Positions 44,190-60,250 are shown, counted from the first letter of the stretch. The stretch: DNA of 64,000 bases from Citrobacter sp. Cu233 (GCF_030332225.1 NZ_JAOWIF010000028.1:806001-870000); one strand, 5' to 3'. Translations and numbers: made by a program. Notes: generated from the letters alone by a model not told the origin.

Positions 44190-44226
44190 AAAAAAAGGCT
44201 GGCAAGCCCGAAATGGCCTGCCAGCC
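44190..44226. terminator. Terminator between lon and hupB
   Basis: Stem GGCTGGCA/TGCCAGCC with a 14-base inner segment. Seven A residues on the plus strand give a T run for the minus strand, and a GTTTTTATT lies on the other side, so it may be bidirectional. It lies 31 bases beyond the lon start-side gap's partner, that is, between the hupB promoter and the lon stop. Confidence 0.5.
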
Positions 44227-44258
44227 CTGTTTTTATTAATGCTCTTTGCGCGAGGTCA

Positions 44259-46613
44259 CTATTTTGCCGTCACAACCTGCATTCCAGAGGGTTCATTTTG
44301 CAACGCAAGAGTCAGAACTTCCTCAATACGTTTCACCGGATGAATGTCCAGATCGGCGATAACGTTGTCCGGAATCTCTTCCAGGTCACGTTTGTTTTCG
44401 TCTGGAATTAAGACCGTCTTAATGCCACCACGGTGCGCCGCCAACAGTTTTTCTTTCAAACCACCGATAGGCAGAACCTGACCACGCAGGGTGATCTCGC
44501 CGGTCATCGCTACATCGGCACGAACCGGGTTACCGGTCAGGCATGAGACCAGCGCAGTGCACATGGCAATACCCGCACTTGGACCATCTTTCGGCGTCGC
44601 GCCTTCAGGTACGTGAACGTGGATGTCGCGTTTTTCGTAAAAGTCCGGGTTAATACCCAGTTTTTCCGCACGCGCACGCACCACGGTCAGTGCTGCCTGA
44701 ATGGATTCCTGCATCACTTCGCCGAGCGATCCGGTGTAAGTCAGCTTGCCTTTACCAGGAACACAGGCGGTTTCAATGGTCAGCAGATCGCCGCCCACTT
44801 CTGTCCATGCCAGACCCGTGACCTGACCGACGCGGTTTTCGTTATCCGCACGGCCATAGTCAAAGCGCTGCACACCCAGGTAGTCGTGCAGGTTATCGCC
44901 ATTGATCTCAATGTGTTTCAGTGACTTATCGAGCAACAATTGCTTAACTGCTTTACGGCACAGTTTGGAGATTTCACGCTCCAGACTACGCACGCCCGCT
45001 TCACGGGTGTAGTAACGAATGATGCCCACAATGGCGCTATCATCAACCGTCAGCTCGCCTTTTTTCAGCGCATTACGCTCAATCTGTTTTGGCAACAGAT
45101 GACGTTTAGCTATATTAAGCTTCTCGTCTTCGGTATAGCCAGACAGACGAATCACTTCCATACGATCCAGCAACGGTGCTGGAATGTTCATGGAGTTCGA
45201 CGTCGCAACGAACATGACGTCGCTGAGGTCGTAGTCCACTTCCAGGTAGTGATCGCTGAACGCCACGTTCTGCTCTGGATCCAGCACCTCAAGCAGCGCT
45301 GATGCCGGATCGCCACGCATGTCAGAAGACATTTTGTCGATCTCATCAAGCAGGAACAGCGGGTTTTTCACGCCCACTTTGGCCATTTTCTGGATCAGTT
45401 TGCCCGGCATCGAACCGATATAGGTCCGGCGGTGACCACGAATTTCAGCCTCATCACGCACGCCACCCAGCGCCATACGGATGTATTTACGTCCTGTCGC
45501 CTTCGCGATGGACTGACCAAGAGAGGTTTTACCCACCCCCGGCGGTCCAACCAGACACAGGATCGGTCCCTTGATTTTGTTCACACGGCTCTGGACCGCA
45601 AGATACTCAAGAATACGGTCTTTCACACGCTCCAGACCATAATGGTCGGTATCGAGGATTTCCTGTGCCTGACGCAGGTCTTTTTTGACCTTGCTACGCG
45701 CATTCCACGGAACCTGTACCATCCAGTCGATGTAGCCACGCACGACCGTCGCTTCCGCCGACATCGGAGACATCATTTTCAGCTTCTGCAGCTCTGCTTC
45801 CGCTTTCTCTTTTGCCTCTTTCGGCATCTTCGCCGCGTCGATCTTACGTTTCAGCGCTTCGTTTTCATCCGGCGCATCGTCCATCTCGCCGAGCTCTTTC
45901 TGAATCGCTTTCATTTGCTCGTTCAGATAGTACTCACGCTGAGACTTCTCCATCTGCTTTTTCACGCGGTTGCGAATGCGTTTTTCAACCTGCAGCAGAT
46001 CGATTTCGGATTCCATCATTGCCATCAGATATTCCAGACGTTCATTCACGTCGGACATCTCCAGTACGGACTGCTTATCCGCCAGCTTCAGCGGCATATG
46101 GGCAGCGATGGTGTCCGCCAGACGCGCGGGATCGTCAATGCTGTTAAGCGACGTCAGCACCTCTGGTGGGATTTTTTTGTTTAGCTTGATATAGCCTTCG
46201 AACTGGCTGATAGCGGTACGCACCAGCACTTCCTGTTCGCGCTCATCGATAGCAGGCGAATCAAGGTACTCCGCTTTCGCAGAGAAATGCTCGCCGTTGT
46301 CTGACAGCGCAGAAATACGCGCGCGCTGTAACCCCTCGACCAGCACTTTTACGGTGCCGTCAGGCAGTTTCAGCATCTGCAAAATAGAGGCCACGGTCCC
46401 GACGGTGAAAAGATCGTTTACACCCGGCTCATCCGTTGACGCTTCTTTCTGTGCGACCAACATGATTTTTTTATCATGGTCCATGGCCGCTTCAAGACAA
46501 CGGATAGATTTTTCCCGCCCTACAAATAAGGGTATGACCATGTGCGGATAAACCACCACATCGCGCAACGGCAATACGGGGATTTCAATGCGTTCAGAAC
46601 GCTCAGGATTCAT
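44259..46613 (-). CDS. lon: ATP-dependent protease Lon
   Basis: AAA+ serine protease that degrades abnormal proteins and regulators such as SulA and RcsA. 784 residues as in E. coli. The N-terminal substrate domain begins [26 protein letters not shown]. Walker A is GPPGVGKTS near residue 356. The catalytic dyad Ser/Lys lies in [11 protein letters not shown] and [16 protein letters not shown] near the C-terminus. A sigma32-like promoter is readable upstream (46696-46722). Part of the lon-clpXP quality-control cluster. Confidence 0.99.
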   Translation of the reverse strand: MNPERSERIEIPVLPLRDVVVYPHMVIPLFVGREKSIRCLEAAMDHDKKIMLVAQKEASTDEPGVNDLFTVGTVASILQMLKLPDGTVKVLVEGLQRARISALSDNGEHFSAKAEYLDSPAIDEREQEVLVRTAISQFEGYIKLNKKIPPEVLTSLNSIDDPARLADTIAAHMPLKLADKQSVLEMSDVNERLEYLMAMMESEIDLLQVEKRIRNRVKKQMEKSQREYYLNEQMKAIQKELGEMDDAPDENEALKRKIDAAKMPKEAKEKAEAELQKLKMMSPMSAEATVVRGYIDWMVQVPWNARSKVKKDLRQAQEILDTDHYGLERVKDRILEYLAVQSRVNKIKGPILCLVGPPGVGKTSLGQSIAKATGRKYIRMALGGVRDEAEIRGHRRTYIGSMPGKLIQKMAKVGVKNPLFLLDEIDKMSSDMRGDPASALLEVLDPEQNVAFSDHYLEVDYDLSDVMFVATSNSMNIPAPLLDRMEVIRLSGYTEDEKLNIAKRHLLPKQIERNALKKGELTVDDSAIVGIIRYYTREAGVRSLEREISKLCRKAVKQLLLDKSLKHIEINGDNLHDYLGVQRFDYGRADNENRVGQVTGLAWTEVGGDLLTIETACVPGKGKLTYTGSLGEVMQESIQAALTVVRARAEKLGINPDFYEKRDIHVHVPEGATPKDGPSAGIAMCTALVSCLTGNPVRADVAMTGEITLRGQVLPIGGLKEKLLAAHRGGIKTVLIPDENKRDLEEIPDNVIADLDIHPVKRIEEVLTLALQNEPSGMQVVTAK

Positions 46614-46695
46614 AGAGCTCTCTCTTAGTTTAGTTTCCGCCAGGTAATCAGGTGGTACGACTGTGCTTCACACCACCTTTAACATGTATGTCAGT

Positions 46696-46723
46696 ATATG
46701 GGGATGTTTCCCACACATTCAAC
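46696..46723 (-). promoter_or_regulatory. Sigma32 heat-shock promoter of lon
   Basis: On the minus strand GTTGAA (46718-46723) and CCCCATAT (46696-46703) are separated by 14 bases, matching the known E. coli lon heat-shock promoter context. Confidence 0.82.
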
Positions 46724-46741
46724 GCCATGTTTACGGAAAAA

Positions 46742-46770
46742 TAAAAGGGGAGATAAAATCCCCCCTTTTT
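46742..46770 (-). terminator. Terminator of clpX (clpPX operon)
   Basis: AAAAGGGG/CCCCTTTT stem with an A-rich loop. On the minus strand it ends in TTTTATTTTT. It lies 28 bases past the clpX stop. Confidence 0.85.
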
Positions 46771-46797
46771 GGTTAAACGTCTGTATGAATTGATGAA

Positions 46798-48072
46798 TTA
46801 TTCGCCAGATGCCTGCTGTGCTTCCGGCTTACCGTAAATCAGCAACGGCTTGCTCTGACCGCCAATCACAGACTCGTCGATCACCACTTTTTCAACGTCT
46901 TCCATAGAAGGCAGATCGTACATGGTGTCCAGCAACGCGGCTTCCACGATAGAACGCAGACCACGCGCACCGGTTTTACGAATCATCGCTTTCCTGGCGA
47001 TAGCATCCAGCGCTTCCTCGCGGAATTCCAGATCCACACCTTCAAGATTGAACAGCGCCTGATACTGCTTAGTCAGGGCGTTTTTCGGTTCTTTCAGGAT
47101 CTGGATCAGCGCTTCTTCACTCAGTTCGCTCAGCGTTGCCACAACGGGCAGACGGCCGATGAACTCAGGGATCAAACCAAATTTGATCAGATCTTCTGGT
47201 TCAACCTGCGACAGCAGTTCACCTTCGCTGGCCTTATCGGACTGGGCTTTTACCGTCGCGCCAAAACCAATGCCGGAGCCGGTTTCAACACGGTTAGCAA
47301 TCACCTTATCCAGACCGGCAAACGCACCACCACAGATAAACAGAATCTTGGAGGTATCAACCTGCAAGAACTCCTGCTGCGGATGTTTGCGTCCACCCTG
47401 TGGCGGAACGGCAGCAACCGTACCTTCGATCAGTTTCAACAGCGCCTGCTGTACGCCTTCACCGGAAACGTCACGCGTAATAGACGGATTGTCTGATTTA
47501 CGCGAAATCTTGTCGATCTCATCGATATAGACGATACCGCGCTGCGCTTTCTGCACGTCGTAATCGCACTTCTGCAACAGCTTCTGAATAATATTTTCAA
47601 CATCTTCACCCACATAACCGGCTTCGGTCAGGGTGGTGGCATCGGCCATTGTGAACGGAACGTCCAGCAGACGTGCCAGCGTTTCAGCCAACAGCGTTTT
47701 ACCAGAACCCGTCGGACCAATTAGCAGGATGTTACTTTTGCCCAACTCGACGCCATTGCTGGTGTCGCCGTTGCGCAGACGTTTGTAATGGTTGTATACC
47801 GCGACCGCCAGCACTTTCTTCGCCTGTTCCTGGCCAATAACGTAATCGTCCAGGTGGTTGCGAATTTCATGTGGCGTCGGCAGCGCACTGCGTTCACGGT
47901 GCGGTGCTACTTCCTTAATCTCTTCGCGAATGATGTCGTTACATAAATCAACACATTCGTCGCAGATATACACGGATGGTCCGGCAATCAGCTTACGCAC
48001 TTCATGCTGGCTTTTGCCGCAAAAAGAGCAGTACAACAATTTGCCCGAGCCATCTTTGCGTTTATCTGTCAT
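46798..48072 (-). CDS. clpX: ClpX unfoldase subunit of ClpXP protease
   Basis: Hexameric AAA+ unfoldase feeding ClpP; recognises ssrA-tagged and other substrates. 424 residues as in E. coli. The N-terminal zinc domain has Cys15, Cys18, Cys37 and Cys40 (CSFC...CDEC). Walker A is GPTGSGKT. The IGF loop that docks on ClpP is [11 protein letters not shown]. Sensor/Arg-finger region [11 protein letters not shown] follows. It lies 126 bases downstream of clpP, in the same operon order as E. coli. Confidence 0.99.
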   Translation of the reverse strand: MTDKRKDGSGKLLYCSFCGKSQHEVRKLIAGPSVYICDECVDLCNDIIREEIKEVAPHRERSALPTPHEIRNHLDDYVIGQEQAKKVLAVAVYNHYKRLRNGDTSNGVELGKSNILLIGPTGSGKTLLAETLARLLDVPFTMADATTLTEAGYVGEDVENIIQKLLQKCDYDVQKAQRGIVYIDEIDKISRKSDNPSITRDVSGEGVQQALLKLIEGTVAAVPPQGGRKHPQQEFLQVDTSKILFICGGAFAGLDKVIANRVETGSGIGFGATVKAQSDKASEGELLSQVEPEDLIKFGLIPEFIGRLPVVATLSELSEEALIQILKEPKNALTKQYQALFNLEGVDLEFREEALDAIARKAMIRKTGARGLRSIVEAALLDTMYDLPSMEDVEKVVIDESVIGGQSKPLLIYGKPEAQQASGE

Positions 48073-48198
48073 GGGTCAAAACCTCTTCTTTGTTCTTTGT
48101 GCCGCACACGACGACGCAAATGCCATTCTCAGGCGCAAGACGCTAGTCAGCGTTGTGCCGCTCCAGGTAATTATAGCGGCACACCTGCGCCCTGGGCA

Positions 48199-48822
48199 TT
48201 AATTACGATGGGTCAAAATCGAGTCGACCAGACCGTACTCCACCGCTTCAGAAGCGGAGAGGAAGCGATCGCGCTCGGTATCACGTTCAATCTGCTCGAG
48301 AGATTGACCCGTATGATGCGCCATAAGTTCGTTCATGCGCCCTTTTACCTTCAGGATTTCACGGGCATGAATTTCAATATCCGTTGCCTGACCCTGGTAA
48401 CCGCCCAGAGGCTGGTGGATCATGACGCGAGAGTTAGGCAGGCAAAAACGTTTACCTTTCGCCCCGGCAGTCAGCAGAAACGCGCCCATTGAGGCCGCCT
48501 GGCCCATACAAATGGTGCTAACGTCCGGCTTAATAAACTGCATGGTGTCATAGATAGACATCCCTGCAGTAATCACGCCACCAGGGGAGTTAATATACAG
48601 GTAGATATCTTTTTCCGGGTTTTCTGCTTCCAGGAACAGCATCTGCGCCACAATCAGGTTAGCCATATGGTCTTCGACCTGGCCGGTCAGAAAAATGACG
48701 CGTTCCTTAAGTAGACGAGAATAGATATCAAAAGAGCGCTCACCACGCGAGGTCTGTTCAATGACCATCGGCACCAGCGCCATATGGGGTGCAAAGTTAT
48801 CTCGTTCGCCGCTGTATGACAT
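48199..48822 (-). CDS. clpP: ClpP protease subunit
   Basis: Tetradecameric serine protease chamber for ClpX and ClpA. ATG 48822 ([19 protein letters not shown]) gives 207 residues, with AGGAGACGG upstream; the 39-codon upward extension is not conserved. The first 14 residues are the autocleaved propeptide. Catalytic triad: Ser in GQAASMGAF, His in VMIHQP, and Asp in the C-terminal [18 protein letters not shown] region. First gene of clpPX; a sigma32-like promoter is seen upstream. Confidence 0.99.
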   Translation of the reverse strand: MSYSGERDNFAPHMALVPMVIEQTSRGERSFDIYSRLLKERVIFLTGQVEDHMANLIVAQMLFLEAENPEKDIYLYINSPGGVITAGMSIYDTMQFIKPDVSTICMGQAASMGAFLLTAGAKGKRFCLPNSRVMIHQPLGGYQGQATDIEIHAREILKVKGRMNELMAHHTGQSLEQIERDTERDRFLSASEAVEYGLVDSILTHRN

Positions 48823-48902
48823 TTCCGTCTCCTGGATAAAATTTGAAAAAACCTGCTGTGCTGATTGTAACCTTATGGACGGATTATCAGCTAGTCCCTC
48901 TG

Positions 48903-48931
48903 TAATGGGTACGACATCGCCATAATTCAAG
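48903..48931 (-). promoter_or_regulatory. Sigma32-like promoter of clpPX
   Basis: Minus strand: CTTGAATT (48924-48931) then, 13 bases on, ACCCATTA (48903-48910). One mismatch in the -10 (CCCCAT expected), but the location, about 80 bases before the clpP ATG, agrees with E. coli. Confidence 0.7.
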
Positions 48932-49003
48932 CATAACAATCTTTTGTTGTAACGCTAACACTGAAACGCTGTTTTCGCACCCTTCCCATGCAAAATGCGT
49001 GAC

Positions 49004-49037
49004 AAAAAAAAACCCGCCACCAGAAGGTGACGGGTTT
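49004..49037 (-). terminator. Terminator of tig
   Basis: Stem AAACCCGCCACC/GGTGACGGGTTT with one mismatch and a four-base loop, followed on the minus strand by a T run, 33 bases beyond the tig stop. Confidence 0.92.
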
Positions 49038-49069
49038 ATGTGCGAATTTCGTGCTATAAAAGCAACGAA

Positions 49070-50377
<1,308 letters not shown>

Positions 50378-50637
50378 TCAAAAAATCACAGTGCTCGGTC
50401 AACTCTTCTCCGCAAGCACAGGTTGTTGGCTTCGCGGAACTGGGATGTTCTCATAATCAATCACATTCCCTGTCGTCAGAATCATCCCGAAGACATTCCG
50501 AAAAATAAGACGCGCATTATAGCGGCATCACTTTTATGAGTCGAGAACGGTTATCGCGCGTTGCTGCGGCTTTTTTCACAATTCCCGGCTAATTTTTGTC
50601 TGAATACTGGACGACCTACTCAGAATTCAGACAAAAC

Positions 50638-50659
50638 AAAACGGCCCGCAGGCCGTTTT
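50638..50659 (-). terminator. Terminator of bolA
   Basis: AAAACGGCC-CGCA-GGCCGTTTT, a perfect nine-base stem followed by TTTTGTTTTG on the minus strand, 54 bases after the bolA stop. Confidence 0.9.
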
Positions 50660-50713
50660 CACATAATCTGTAGCAACATACTGGAAAAGCGCCGGTTGTT
50701 GCAAATCCGTTTT

Positions 50714-51031
50714 TTAGGCGATGCTTCCCGCCCCACGACATGGAGGTGATGCAAAAATGGTGTCCTGCAACGCCTCCCACTCCTTAATGGTGTAGGTATG
50801 CAGGGCCAGAGCATGTACGGTTGTGGAAAGCTCCGCCGTTAACGTGCTGTAAATCATCCGATGACGATTAAGAAAACGTTCACCTGTAAAGCGATCGCTG
50901 ACCAGCACAACCTTAAAGTGGCTTTCAGAACCTGCCGGGACATTGTGACGATAGCTTTCATCCACAACTTCGAGGAACACGGGTTGGAACGCTGCCCTTA
51001 ATTTTTCTTCTATTTGCTCACGAATCATCAT
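50714..51031 (-). CDS. bolA: Morphogene/stress regulator BolA
   Basis: Stress and stationary-phase protein that affects cell shape and biofilm, binds monothiol glutaredoxin (Grx4), and acts as a transcription factor. 105 residues from the first of two adjacent ATGs (51031), nine bases after GGAGG. The BolA domain is clear: [37 protein letters not shown] and the C-terminal [13 protein letters not shown] with the conserved His. A gearbox-like element CGGCTAATA lies 47 bases upstream. Divergent from yajG. Confidence 0.96.
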   Translation of the reverse strand: MMIREQIEEKLRAAFQPVFLEVVDESYRHNVPAGSESHFKVVLVSDRFTGERFLNRHRMIYSTLTAELSTTVHALALHTYTIKEWEALQDTIFASPPCRGAGSIA

Positions 51032-51077
51032 GAAATTTTTCCTCCGACAACGCTGAGATGTCACCCATCCCTTTAAA

Positions 51078-51086
51078 TATTAGCCG
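51078..51086 (-). promoter_or_regulatory. Gearbox-type -10 element of bolA
   Basis: CGGCTAATA on the minus strand, one mismatch from the growth-rate-controlled gearbox -10 CGGCTAGTA known at bolA1p in E. coli, 47 bases before the ATG. Confidence 0.6.
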
Positions 51087-51337
51087 CTTTTACCGTTTTC
51101 ATTACACCTTAGCAACAAAAAATTAGCGCTTGTCTGATTTTCTCACCCAAACGAATGAAGTTCACTGATTCTTGTGTTCGCGTTATTGCAAAAAGGCCAT
51201 TTATGGTCTCTACAACATCATCAAACGGACAACATGATGAATTTACATGCGTTACCCACTTCCCCTCATCGTTGGCGATGTTATGATGGCGGGAATTTTC
51301 TCTAACCATACAATTTAGATTCGCTGAGAGCCCTGGC

Positions 51338-51916
51338 ATGTTTAAAAAAATCCTCTTCCCTTTAGTCGCGTTGTTTATGTTGGCTGGCTGCGCAACTCCG
51401 CCCACTACCATCAACGTATCGCCGAAAATTACCCTGCCACAGCAGGATCCGAGTCTGATGGGAGTGACTGTCAGCATCAACGGCGCCGACCAGCGTCAGG
51501 ATCAGGCGCTGGCAAAAGTGACCCGCGACAATCAACTGGTTACTCTGACTGCGTCTCGCGATCTGCGCTTCCTGCTGCAAGAAGTGCTGGAAAAGCAGAT
51601 GACTGCACGCGGTTATATGGTGGGTCCAAACGGTGCAGTTAACCTGCAAATCATCGTAAGCCAGCTGTATGCTGACGTGTCTCAGGGTAGCGTGCGCTAT
51701 AACATCGCAACCAAAGCAGACATCGCCATTATTGCAACGGCTGCCAACGGCAACAAGATGACCAAAAACTACCGTGCCAGCTACTCTGTTGAAGGCGCAT
51801 TCCAGGCCTCTAACAAAAATATTGCTGATGCCGTTAACAGCGTCCTGACCGACACCATCGCTGATATGTCCCAGGACACCAGCGTTCACGATTTCATCAA
51901 GCAGAACGCTCGCTAA
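51338..51916 (+). CDS. yajG: Lipoprotein YajG
   Basis: Outer-membrane-type lipoprotein of the YajG family, function unknown. 192 residues, same as E. coli. The signal sequence MFKKILFPLVALFMLAGC puts the acylated Cys at residue 18; position +2 is Ala, so no inner-membrane retention signal is seen. A beta/alpha domain follows (KITLPQQDPSLMGVTVSINGADQRQDQALAKV). ampG begins 47 bases downstream in the same direction, the conserved yajG-ampG pair tied to peptidoglycan recycling by context only. Confidence 0.95.
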   Translation: MFKKILFPLVALFMLAGCATPPTTINVSPKITLPQQDPSLMGVTVSINGADQRQDQALAKVTRDNQLVTLTASRDLRFLLQEVLEKQMTARGYMVGPNGAVNLQIIVSQLYADVSQGSVRYNIATKADIAIIATAANGNKMTKNYRASYSVEGAFQASNKNIADAVNSVLTDTIADMSQDTSVHDFIKQNAR

Positions 51917-51963
51917 TTTAAGCCTCCTGACCCGGCATTTCGCCGGGTCAGCTTTTAATGCCC

Positions 51964-53439
51964 ATGTCCAATCACTATTTACGTATTTTTCAGCAACCAA
52001 AATCAGCGATTCTGCTGATGTTAGGTTTTGCTTCCGGTTTACCGCTCGCCCTGACCTCCGGTACGCTTCAGGCGTGGATGACGGTCGAAAACATCGATCT
52101 GAAAACTATCGGTTTCTTTTCTCTGGTCGGCCAGGCCTACGTCTTTAAGTTTCTCTGGTCCCCGGTGATGGACCGCTACACGCCACCGTTTTTAGGTCGT
52201 CGTCGCGGTTGGCTGTTGACGACCCAGGTGATGCTTCTTATTTCCATCGCCGCGATGGGTTTTCTGGAATCAGGAACGCAGTTACGCTGGATGGCGGCAC
52301 TCGCAGTGGTGATCGCATTTTGTTCCGCGTCGCAGGATATTGTTTTTGACGCCTGGAAAACAGACGTTTTACCGGCAGAAGAACGTGGTACCGGTGCAGC
52401 AATCAGCGTACTGGGTTACCGCCTGGGGATGCTGGTTTCCGGTGGTCTGGCACTGTGGATGGCCGACCGCTGGCTCGGCTGGCAAGGTATGTACTGGCTG
52501 ATGGCGGCACTACTAATTCCCTGCATTATCGCCACCCTGTTAGCGCCCGAACCCACTGACACCATTCCGGTGCCCAAAACACTGGAACAAGCGGTTGCTG
52601 CGCCACTGCGTGACTTTTTTGGCCGTAACAACGCCTGGCTGATTTTGCTGCTCATTGTGCTGTATAAGCTTGGTGATGCTTTCGCCATGAGCCTGACCAC
52701 GACGTTTTTAATCCGCGGCGTCGGGTTTGATGCCGGTGAAGTCGGCGTCGTTAATAAAACGCTGGGACTGCTGGCGACAATAGTCGGTGCGCTGTACGGC
52801 GGGATCCTGATGCAGCGCCTTTCGCTGTTTCGCGCGTTACTCATTTTCGGCATTCTGCAGGGCGTATCGAACGCCGGATACTGGCTGCTTTCTATTACAG
52901 ACAAGCACATGTTCAGTATGGCGGCAGCGGTTTTCTTCGAAAACCTGTGCGGCGGAATGGGTACTGCGGCGTTTGTCGCCTTATTAATGACGCTGTGTAA
53001 TAAATCGTTCTCCGCAACCCAGTTTGCCCTACTCTCTGCCCTTTCGGCTGTTGGCCGCGTCTATGTGGGCCCAGTGGCAGGTTGGTTCGTCGAGGCTCAC
53101 GGTTGGCCAACGTTTTATCTGTTTTCCGTGTTTGCCGCGATCCCTGGACTCCTGCTGCTGCTGGTTTGTCGCCAGACGCTGGAACATAGCTGGCAAAATG
53201 AGAGTTTTATTCCACGCACAGAGTTTCGTGGTGCGTACAATCTGGCTTTGATAACGTTAGTGGCAGGCTGCTGTTTGCTGGCTGTCTGGCTGCTACTTCT
53301 GACGATGAACGCCCTCGATTACACCAACTTCTCTTTCCTGGCGGGGCTGCTTGAAGTGGCCGTCGTGGTCGCCGTCTGCGGTGTGGTATTCGGTGGACTG
53401 CTGGATTATTTGGCACTACGCAAAACTCGTCTGCCGTAA
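51964..53439 (+). CDS. ampG: Muropeptide permease AmpG
   Basis: Imports GlcNAc-anhydroMurNAc peptides for cell-wall recycling, and so supplies the signal for AmpC beta-lactamase induction. 491 residues from ATG 51964 (MSNHYLRIFQQPKSAIL), the E. coli length; an ATG two codons earlier is possible, and neither has a strong ribosome site, suggesting coupling to yajG. MFS-type protein with about 14 helices; the block FGRRRGWLL... reads here FLGRRRGWLLTTQ after helix 2. No frameshift or truncation is seen. Confidence 0.97.
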   Translation: MSNHYLRIFQQPKSAILLMLGFASGLPLALTSGTLQAWMTVENIDLKTIGFFSLVGQAYVFKFLWSPVMDRYTPPFLGRRRGWLLTTQVMLLISIAAMGFLESGTQLRWMAALAVVIAFCSASQDIVFDAWKTDVLPAEERGTGAAISVLGYRLGMLVSGGLALWMADRWLGWQGMYWLMAALLIPCIIATLLAPEPTDTIPVPKTLEQAVAAPLRDFFGRNNAWLILLLIVLYKLGDAFAMSLTTTFLIRGVGFDAGEVGVVNKTLGLLATIVGALYGGILMQRLSLFRALLIFGILQGVSNAGYWLLSITDKHMFSMAAAVFFENLCGGMGTAAFVALLMTLCNKSFSATQFALLSALSAVGRVYVGPVAGWFVEAHGWPTFYLFSVFAAIPGLLLLLVCRQTLEHSWQNESFIPRTEFRGAYNLALITLVAGCCLLAVWLLLLTMNALDYTNFSFLAGLLEVAVVVAVCGVVFGGLLDYLALRKTRLP

Positions 53440-53898
53440 TCTGACCGGTTTATTTGGCCGTTGTAATCACCCTGCGTAATTATAACGGCTAAATAAAAAG
53501 CAGTTAATAAAAATATAATTTGTTGTTTTGTGCGCCATAGAATTTGGAAATTATTGACTCCTTTTATAAATTCTATTTTCCTTACTCGATTCAGCCGAAT
53601 CAGATTTATTTTTTGTTCGCTATTTGTCTTTTTATTGATAATCAATTGTTAAACAATTGTTTTATTTTCGTATTGGTTATACCAATTGCCCTCAACACCT
53701 CCCCTGCTCGCCCGCTTTCGTTATAACGTGATGTTGCAACAGGTTCTTAAAGCCGAGGCGACATATATTGCAACATATGTGACATGCACGGCAGAACCCG
53801 GTAACACAGATCCAATGATGTTTACAGTAATGTAACCTTCCCGTAAAATGCCCTCACACTTTAAACGCCACCCGGTCCCGTGGAATTGAGGTCGTTAA
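53440..53898. other. AT-rich 459-base gap upstream of cyoA
   Basis: No gene was found. The left 250 bases are markedly AT-rich with no clear structure, and no strong terminator for ampG was seen. The right part holds the cyo promoter and a TTGCAACATATGTGACATG stretch (53768-53786) that could bind a regulator. ArcA and Fnr control is known for E. coli cyo but was not resolved here. Confidence 0.5.
53821..53849 (+). promoter_or_regulatory. Predicted sigma70 promoter of cyoABCDE
   Basis: TTTACA (53821-53826) and TAAAAT (53844-53849) with an ideal 17-base spacer, 50 bases before the cyoA ATG. Confidence 0.72.
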
Positions 53899-57790
<3,892 letters not shown>

Positions 57791-57801
57791 GAGCGGCGAT
57801 T

Positions 57802-58692
57802 ATGATGTTTAAGCAATACCTGCAAGTAACGAAACCAGGCATCATCTTTGGCAACCTGATCTCGGTGATTGGGGGGTTCCTGCTGGCCTCTAAGGGCAGT
57901 ATCGATTATCCCCTGTTTATCTACACGTTGGTTGGGGTGTCACTGGTTGTGGCGTCAGGTTGTGTATTTAACAACTACATCGACAGGGATATCGACAGGA
58001 AGATGGAGAGGACCAAAAACCGCGTGTTGGTTAAAGGTCTGATATCACCTGCGGTCTCGCTGGTATACGCCACCTTGCTGGGTATTGCTGGCTTTATGCT
58101 GCTGTGGTTTGGCGCAAACCCTCTGGCCTGCTGGCTGGGGGTAATGGGCTTCGTGGTCTATGTGGGCGTTTATAGCCTGTATATGAAGCGCCACTCCGTT
58201 TATGGCACGCTGATTGGCTCACTCTCCGGCGCTGCGCCGCCGGTGATTGGCTACTGCGCCGTAACCGGTGAGTTCGATAGCGGTGCGCTGATTCTGCTGG
58301 CTATTTTCAGCCTGTGGCAGATGCCGCACTCTTACGCCATTGCGATTTTCCGCTTTAAGGATTATCAGGCTGCCAACATCCCGGTGTTGCCAGTGGTGAA
58401 AGGCATTTCGGTCGCAAAAAACCATATCACGCTGTACATCGTGGCGTTTGCTATTGCCACGCTGATGCTAACCCTGGGCGGCTATGCAGGTTATAAGTAC
58501 CTGATTGTTGCTGCGGCGGTGAGTGTCTGGTGGTTAGGTATGGCGCTGCGCGGTTATAAAGTGGAAGATGACAAAGTCTGGGCGCGCAAGCTGTTCGGGT
58601 TCTCCATCATCGCCATTACCGCGCTTTCCGTGATGATGTCCGTCGACTTTATGGTGCCAAACTCGCAGAACCTGCTGACTTACGTCTGGTAA
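57802..58692 (+). CDS. cyoE: Protoheme IX farnesyltransferase (haem O synthase)
   Basis: Adds a farnesyl group to protohaem to make haem O for CyoB. UbiA-family prenyltransferase, 296 residues with about nine helices. The first Asp-rich substrate motif is [20 protein letters not shown]; the second region includes [25 protein letters not shown]. The two adjacent starts (MMFKQYL) match E. coli. Last gene of the operon; a strong terminator follows 19 bases later. Confidence 0.98.
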   Translation: MMFKQYLQVTKPGIIFGNLISVIGGFLLASKGSIDYPLFIYTLVGVSLVVASGCVFNNYIDRDIDRKMERTKNRVLVKGLISPAVSLVYATLLGIAGFMLLWFGANPLACWLGVMGFVVYVGVYSLYMKRHSVYGTLIGSLSGAAPPVIGYCAVTGEFDSGALILLAIFSLWQMPHSYAIAIFRFKDYQAANIPVLPVVKGISVAKNHITLYIVAFAIATLMLTLGGYAGYKYLIVAAAVSVWWLGMALRGYKVEDDKVWARKLFGFSIIAITALSVMMSVDFMVPNSQNLLTYVW

Positions 58693-58711
58693 AAATCTGC
58701 TCATGCAAAAA

Positions 58712-58734
58712 GGGTGCTTCGGCACCCTTTTTTT
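58712..58734 (+). terminator. Terminator of the cyo operon
   Basis: GGGTGC-TTCG-GCACCC with seven T residues after it. A UUCG tetraloop on a six-base stem is a textbook strong terminator. Confidence 0.95.
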
Positions 58735-58840
58735 ATTCGCATCATAAATACAACACAATGTCATATTTGTTAAATAACCATGTATTTACCCTGCCTGCAT
58801 ACCGCTTTACACTAGGCGCGAAATTAATACAGAGGTGGGA

Positions 58841-60205
58841 ATGAACGATTACAAAATGACGCCCGGTGAGTTGCGCGCCACCTGGGGTTTAGGGACCGTA
58901 TTCTCGTTGCGCATGCTTGGCATGTTTATGGTCCTGCCAGTTCTGACCACATACGGCATGGCGCTACAGGGCGCAAGCGAAGCGCTGATAGGCCTTGCCA
59001 TCGGCATTTATGGCCTGGCACAGGCCATCTTTCAAATCCCCTTTGGCCTGCTCTCTGACCGCATCGGTCGTAAGCCGCTTATCGTTGGCGGACTGGCGGT
59101 ATTCGTTCTCGGCAGCGTGATTGCCGCCCTCTCCGATTCAATCTGGGGAATTATTCTTGGCCGGGCTCTGCAAGGCTCTGGCGCGATTGCCGCTGCCGTA
59201 ATGGCGCTGCTTTCCGACTTAACCCGTGAGCAAAACCGCACCAAAGCGATGGCCTTTATCGGCGTCAGCTTTGGTATCACCTTTGCTATTGCGATGGTGC
59301 TGGGGCCAATCGTCACCCATGCGCTGGGGTTGCATGCGCTGTTCTGGATGATTGCCGCGCTTGCCACCACTGGTATTGTGCTGACCATTTGGGTCGTTCC
59401 CAATAGCACCAACCACGTGCTGAACCGCGAGTCGGGCATGGTAAAAGACAGCTTCAGCAAAGTGCTGGCGGAGCCCAAACTGCTGAAACTCAATGTTGGC
59501 ATCATGTGTCTGCACATTTTACTGATGTCCACCTTCGTCGCCTTACCGGGACAACTGGCGAAAGCAGGCTTCCCCGCCGCCGAACACTGGAAAATTTATC
59601 TGGTGACGATGCTACTGTCTTTTGTTTCTGTCGTGCCGTTCATCATTTACGCCGAAGTGAAGCGCCGGATGAAACGCGTGTTCCTCGCCTGCGTGTTACT
59701 GATTCTTATTGCAGAGATTGTATTGTGGGCCGCTAACATTCGTTTCTGGGGGCTGATTGCGGGCGTGCAGATATTCTTCCTCGCCTTTAACCTGATGGAA
59801 GCCCTCCTCCCCTCGCTTATCAGTAAAGAGTCTCCGGCTGGCTATAAAGGCACGGCGATGGGCGTTTACTCCACCAGCCAGTTTCTTGGCGTGGCGATTG
59901 GCGGTTCGCTGGGCGGTTGGGTGGTCGAAATGTTTGACGGTCAGGCGGTATTCCTGGCTGGCGCGCTTCTGGCAGCAGTATGGTTATTGGTGGCAAGTAC
60001 AATGAAAGAGCCGCCGTATGTCAGCAGCCTGCGCGTGGAAATCCCACCTGAGATTGCTGCGGATGACACCCTGAAACAGCGTCTGCTGGCAAAAGAAGGC
60101 GTGAGTGAGGTATTAATTGTGGCAAAAGAGCATTCAGCCTACGTGAAAATCGACAGCAAAGTGACCAACCGATATGAAATTGAGCAGGCGATAAGCCAGG
60201 CGTGA
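58841..60205 (+). CDS. yajR: MFS transporter YajR
   Basis: Proton-driven major facilitator of unknown substrate. ATG 58841 (MNDYKMTPGELRATWGLGTV) gives 454 residues, preceded by AGGTGGGA; a GTG two codons earlier is disfavoured. 12 helices, the MFS motif A in GLLSDRIGRKPLIVGG, and the drug-exporter motif GPIV. After helix 12 there is a soluble YAM domain of about 65 residues (KQRLLAKEGVSEVLIVAKEHSAYVKIDSKVTNRYEIEQAI), the ferredoxin-like domain seen in the E. coli structure. Convergent with yajQ. Confidence 0.95.
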   Translation: MNDYKMTPGELRATWGLGTVFSLRMLGMFMVLPVLTTYGMALQGASEALIGLAIGIYGLAQAIFQIPFGLLSDRIGRKPLIVGGLAVFVLGSVIAALSDSIWGIILGRALQGSGAIAAAVMALLSDLTREQNRTKAMAFIGVSFGITFAIAMVLGPIVTHALGLHALFWMIAALATTGIVLTIWVVPNSTNHVLNRESGMVKDSFSKVLAEPKLLKLNVGIMCLHILLMSTFVALPGQLAKAGFPAAEHWKIYLVTMLLSFVSVVPFIIYAEVKRRMKRVFLACVLLILIAEIVLWAANIRFWGLIAGVQIFFLAFNLMEALLPSLISKESPAGYKGTAMGVYSTSQFLGVAIGGSLGGWVVEMFDGQAVFLAGALLAAVWLLVASTMKEPPYVSSLRVEIPPEIAADDTLKQRLLAKEGVSEVLIVAKEHSAYVKIDSKVTNRYEIEQAISQA

Positions 60206-60214
60206 TGATGAGAT

Positions 60215-60243
60215 TGTCAGATGGCGGTTTGCGCCATCTGACA
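60215..60243. terminator. Perfect 12-bp inverted repeat between convergent yajR and yajQ
   Basis: TGTCAGATGGCG-gtttg-CGCCATCTGACA. Ideal hairpin for both strands but without T runs. The ATGGCG core resembles half a REP unit. It ends seven bases before the yajQ stop. Confidence 0.75.
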
Positions 60244-60250
60244 TAACGAC

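Noticed and set aside
51109..51480. 123-codon minus-strand frame in the bolA-yajG gap
   Set aside because: It runs from inside yajG into the gap with no ribosome site or homology.
53768..53786. TTGCAACATATGTGACATG as a CRP site upstream of cyoA
   Set aside because: It resembles half of TGTGA-N6-TCACA only; the second half is absent.
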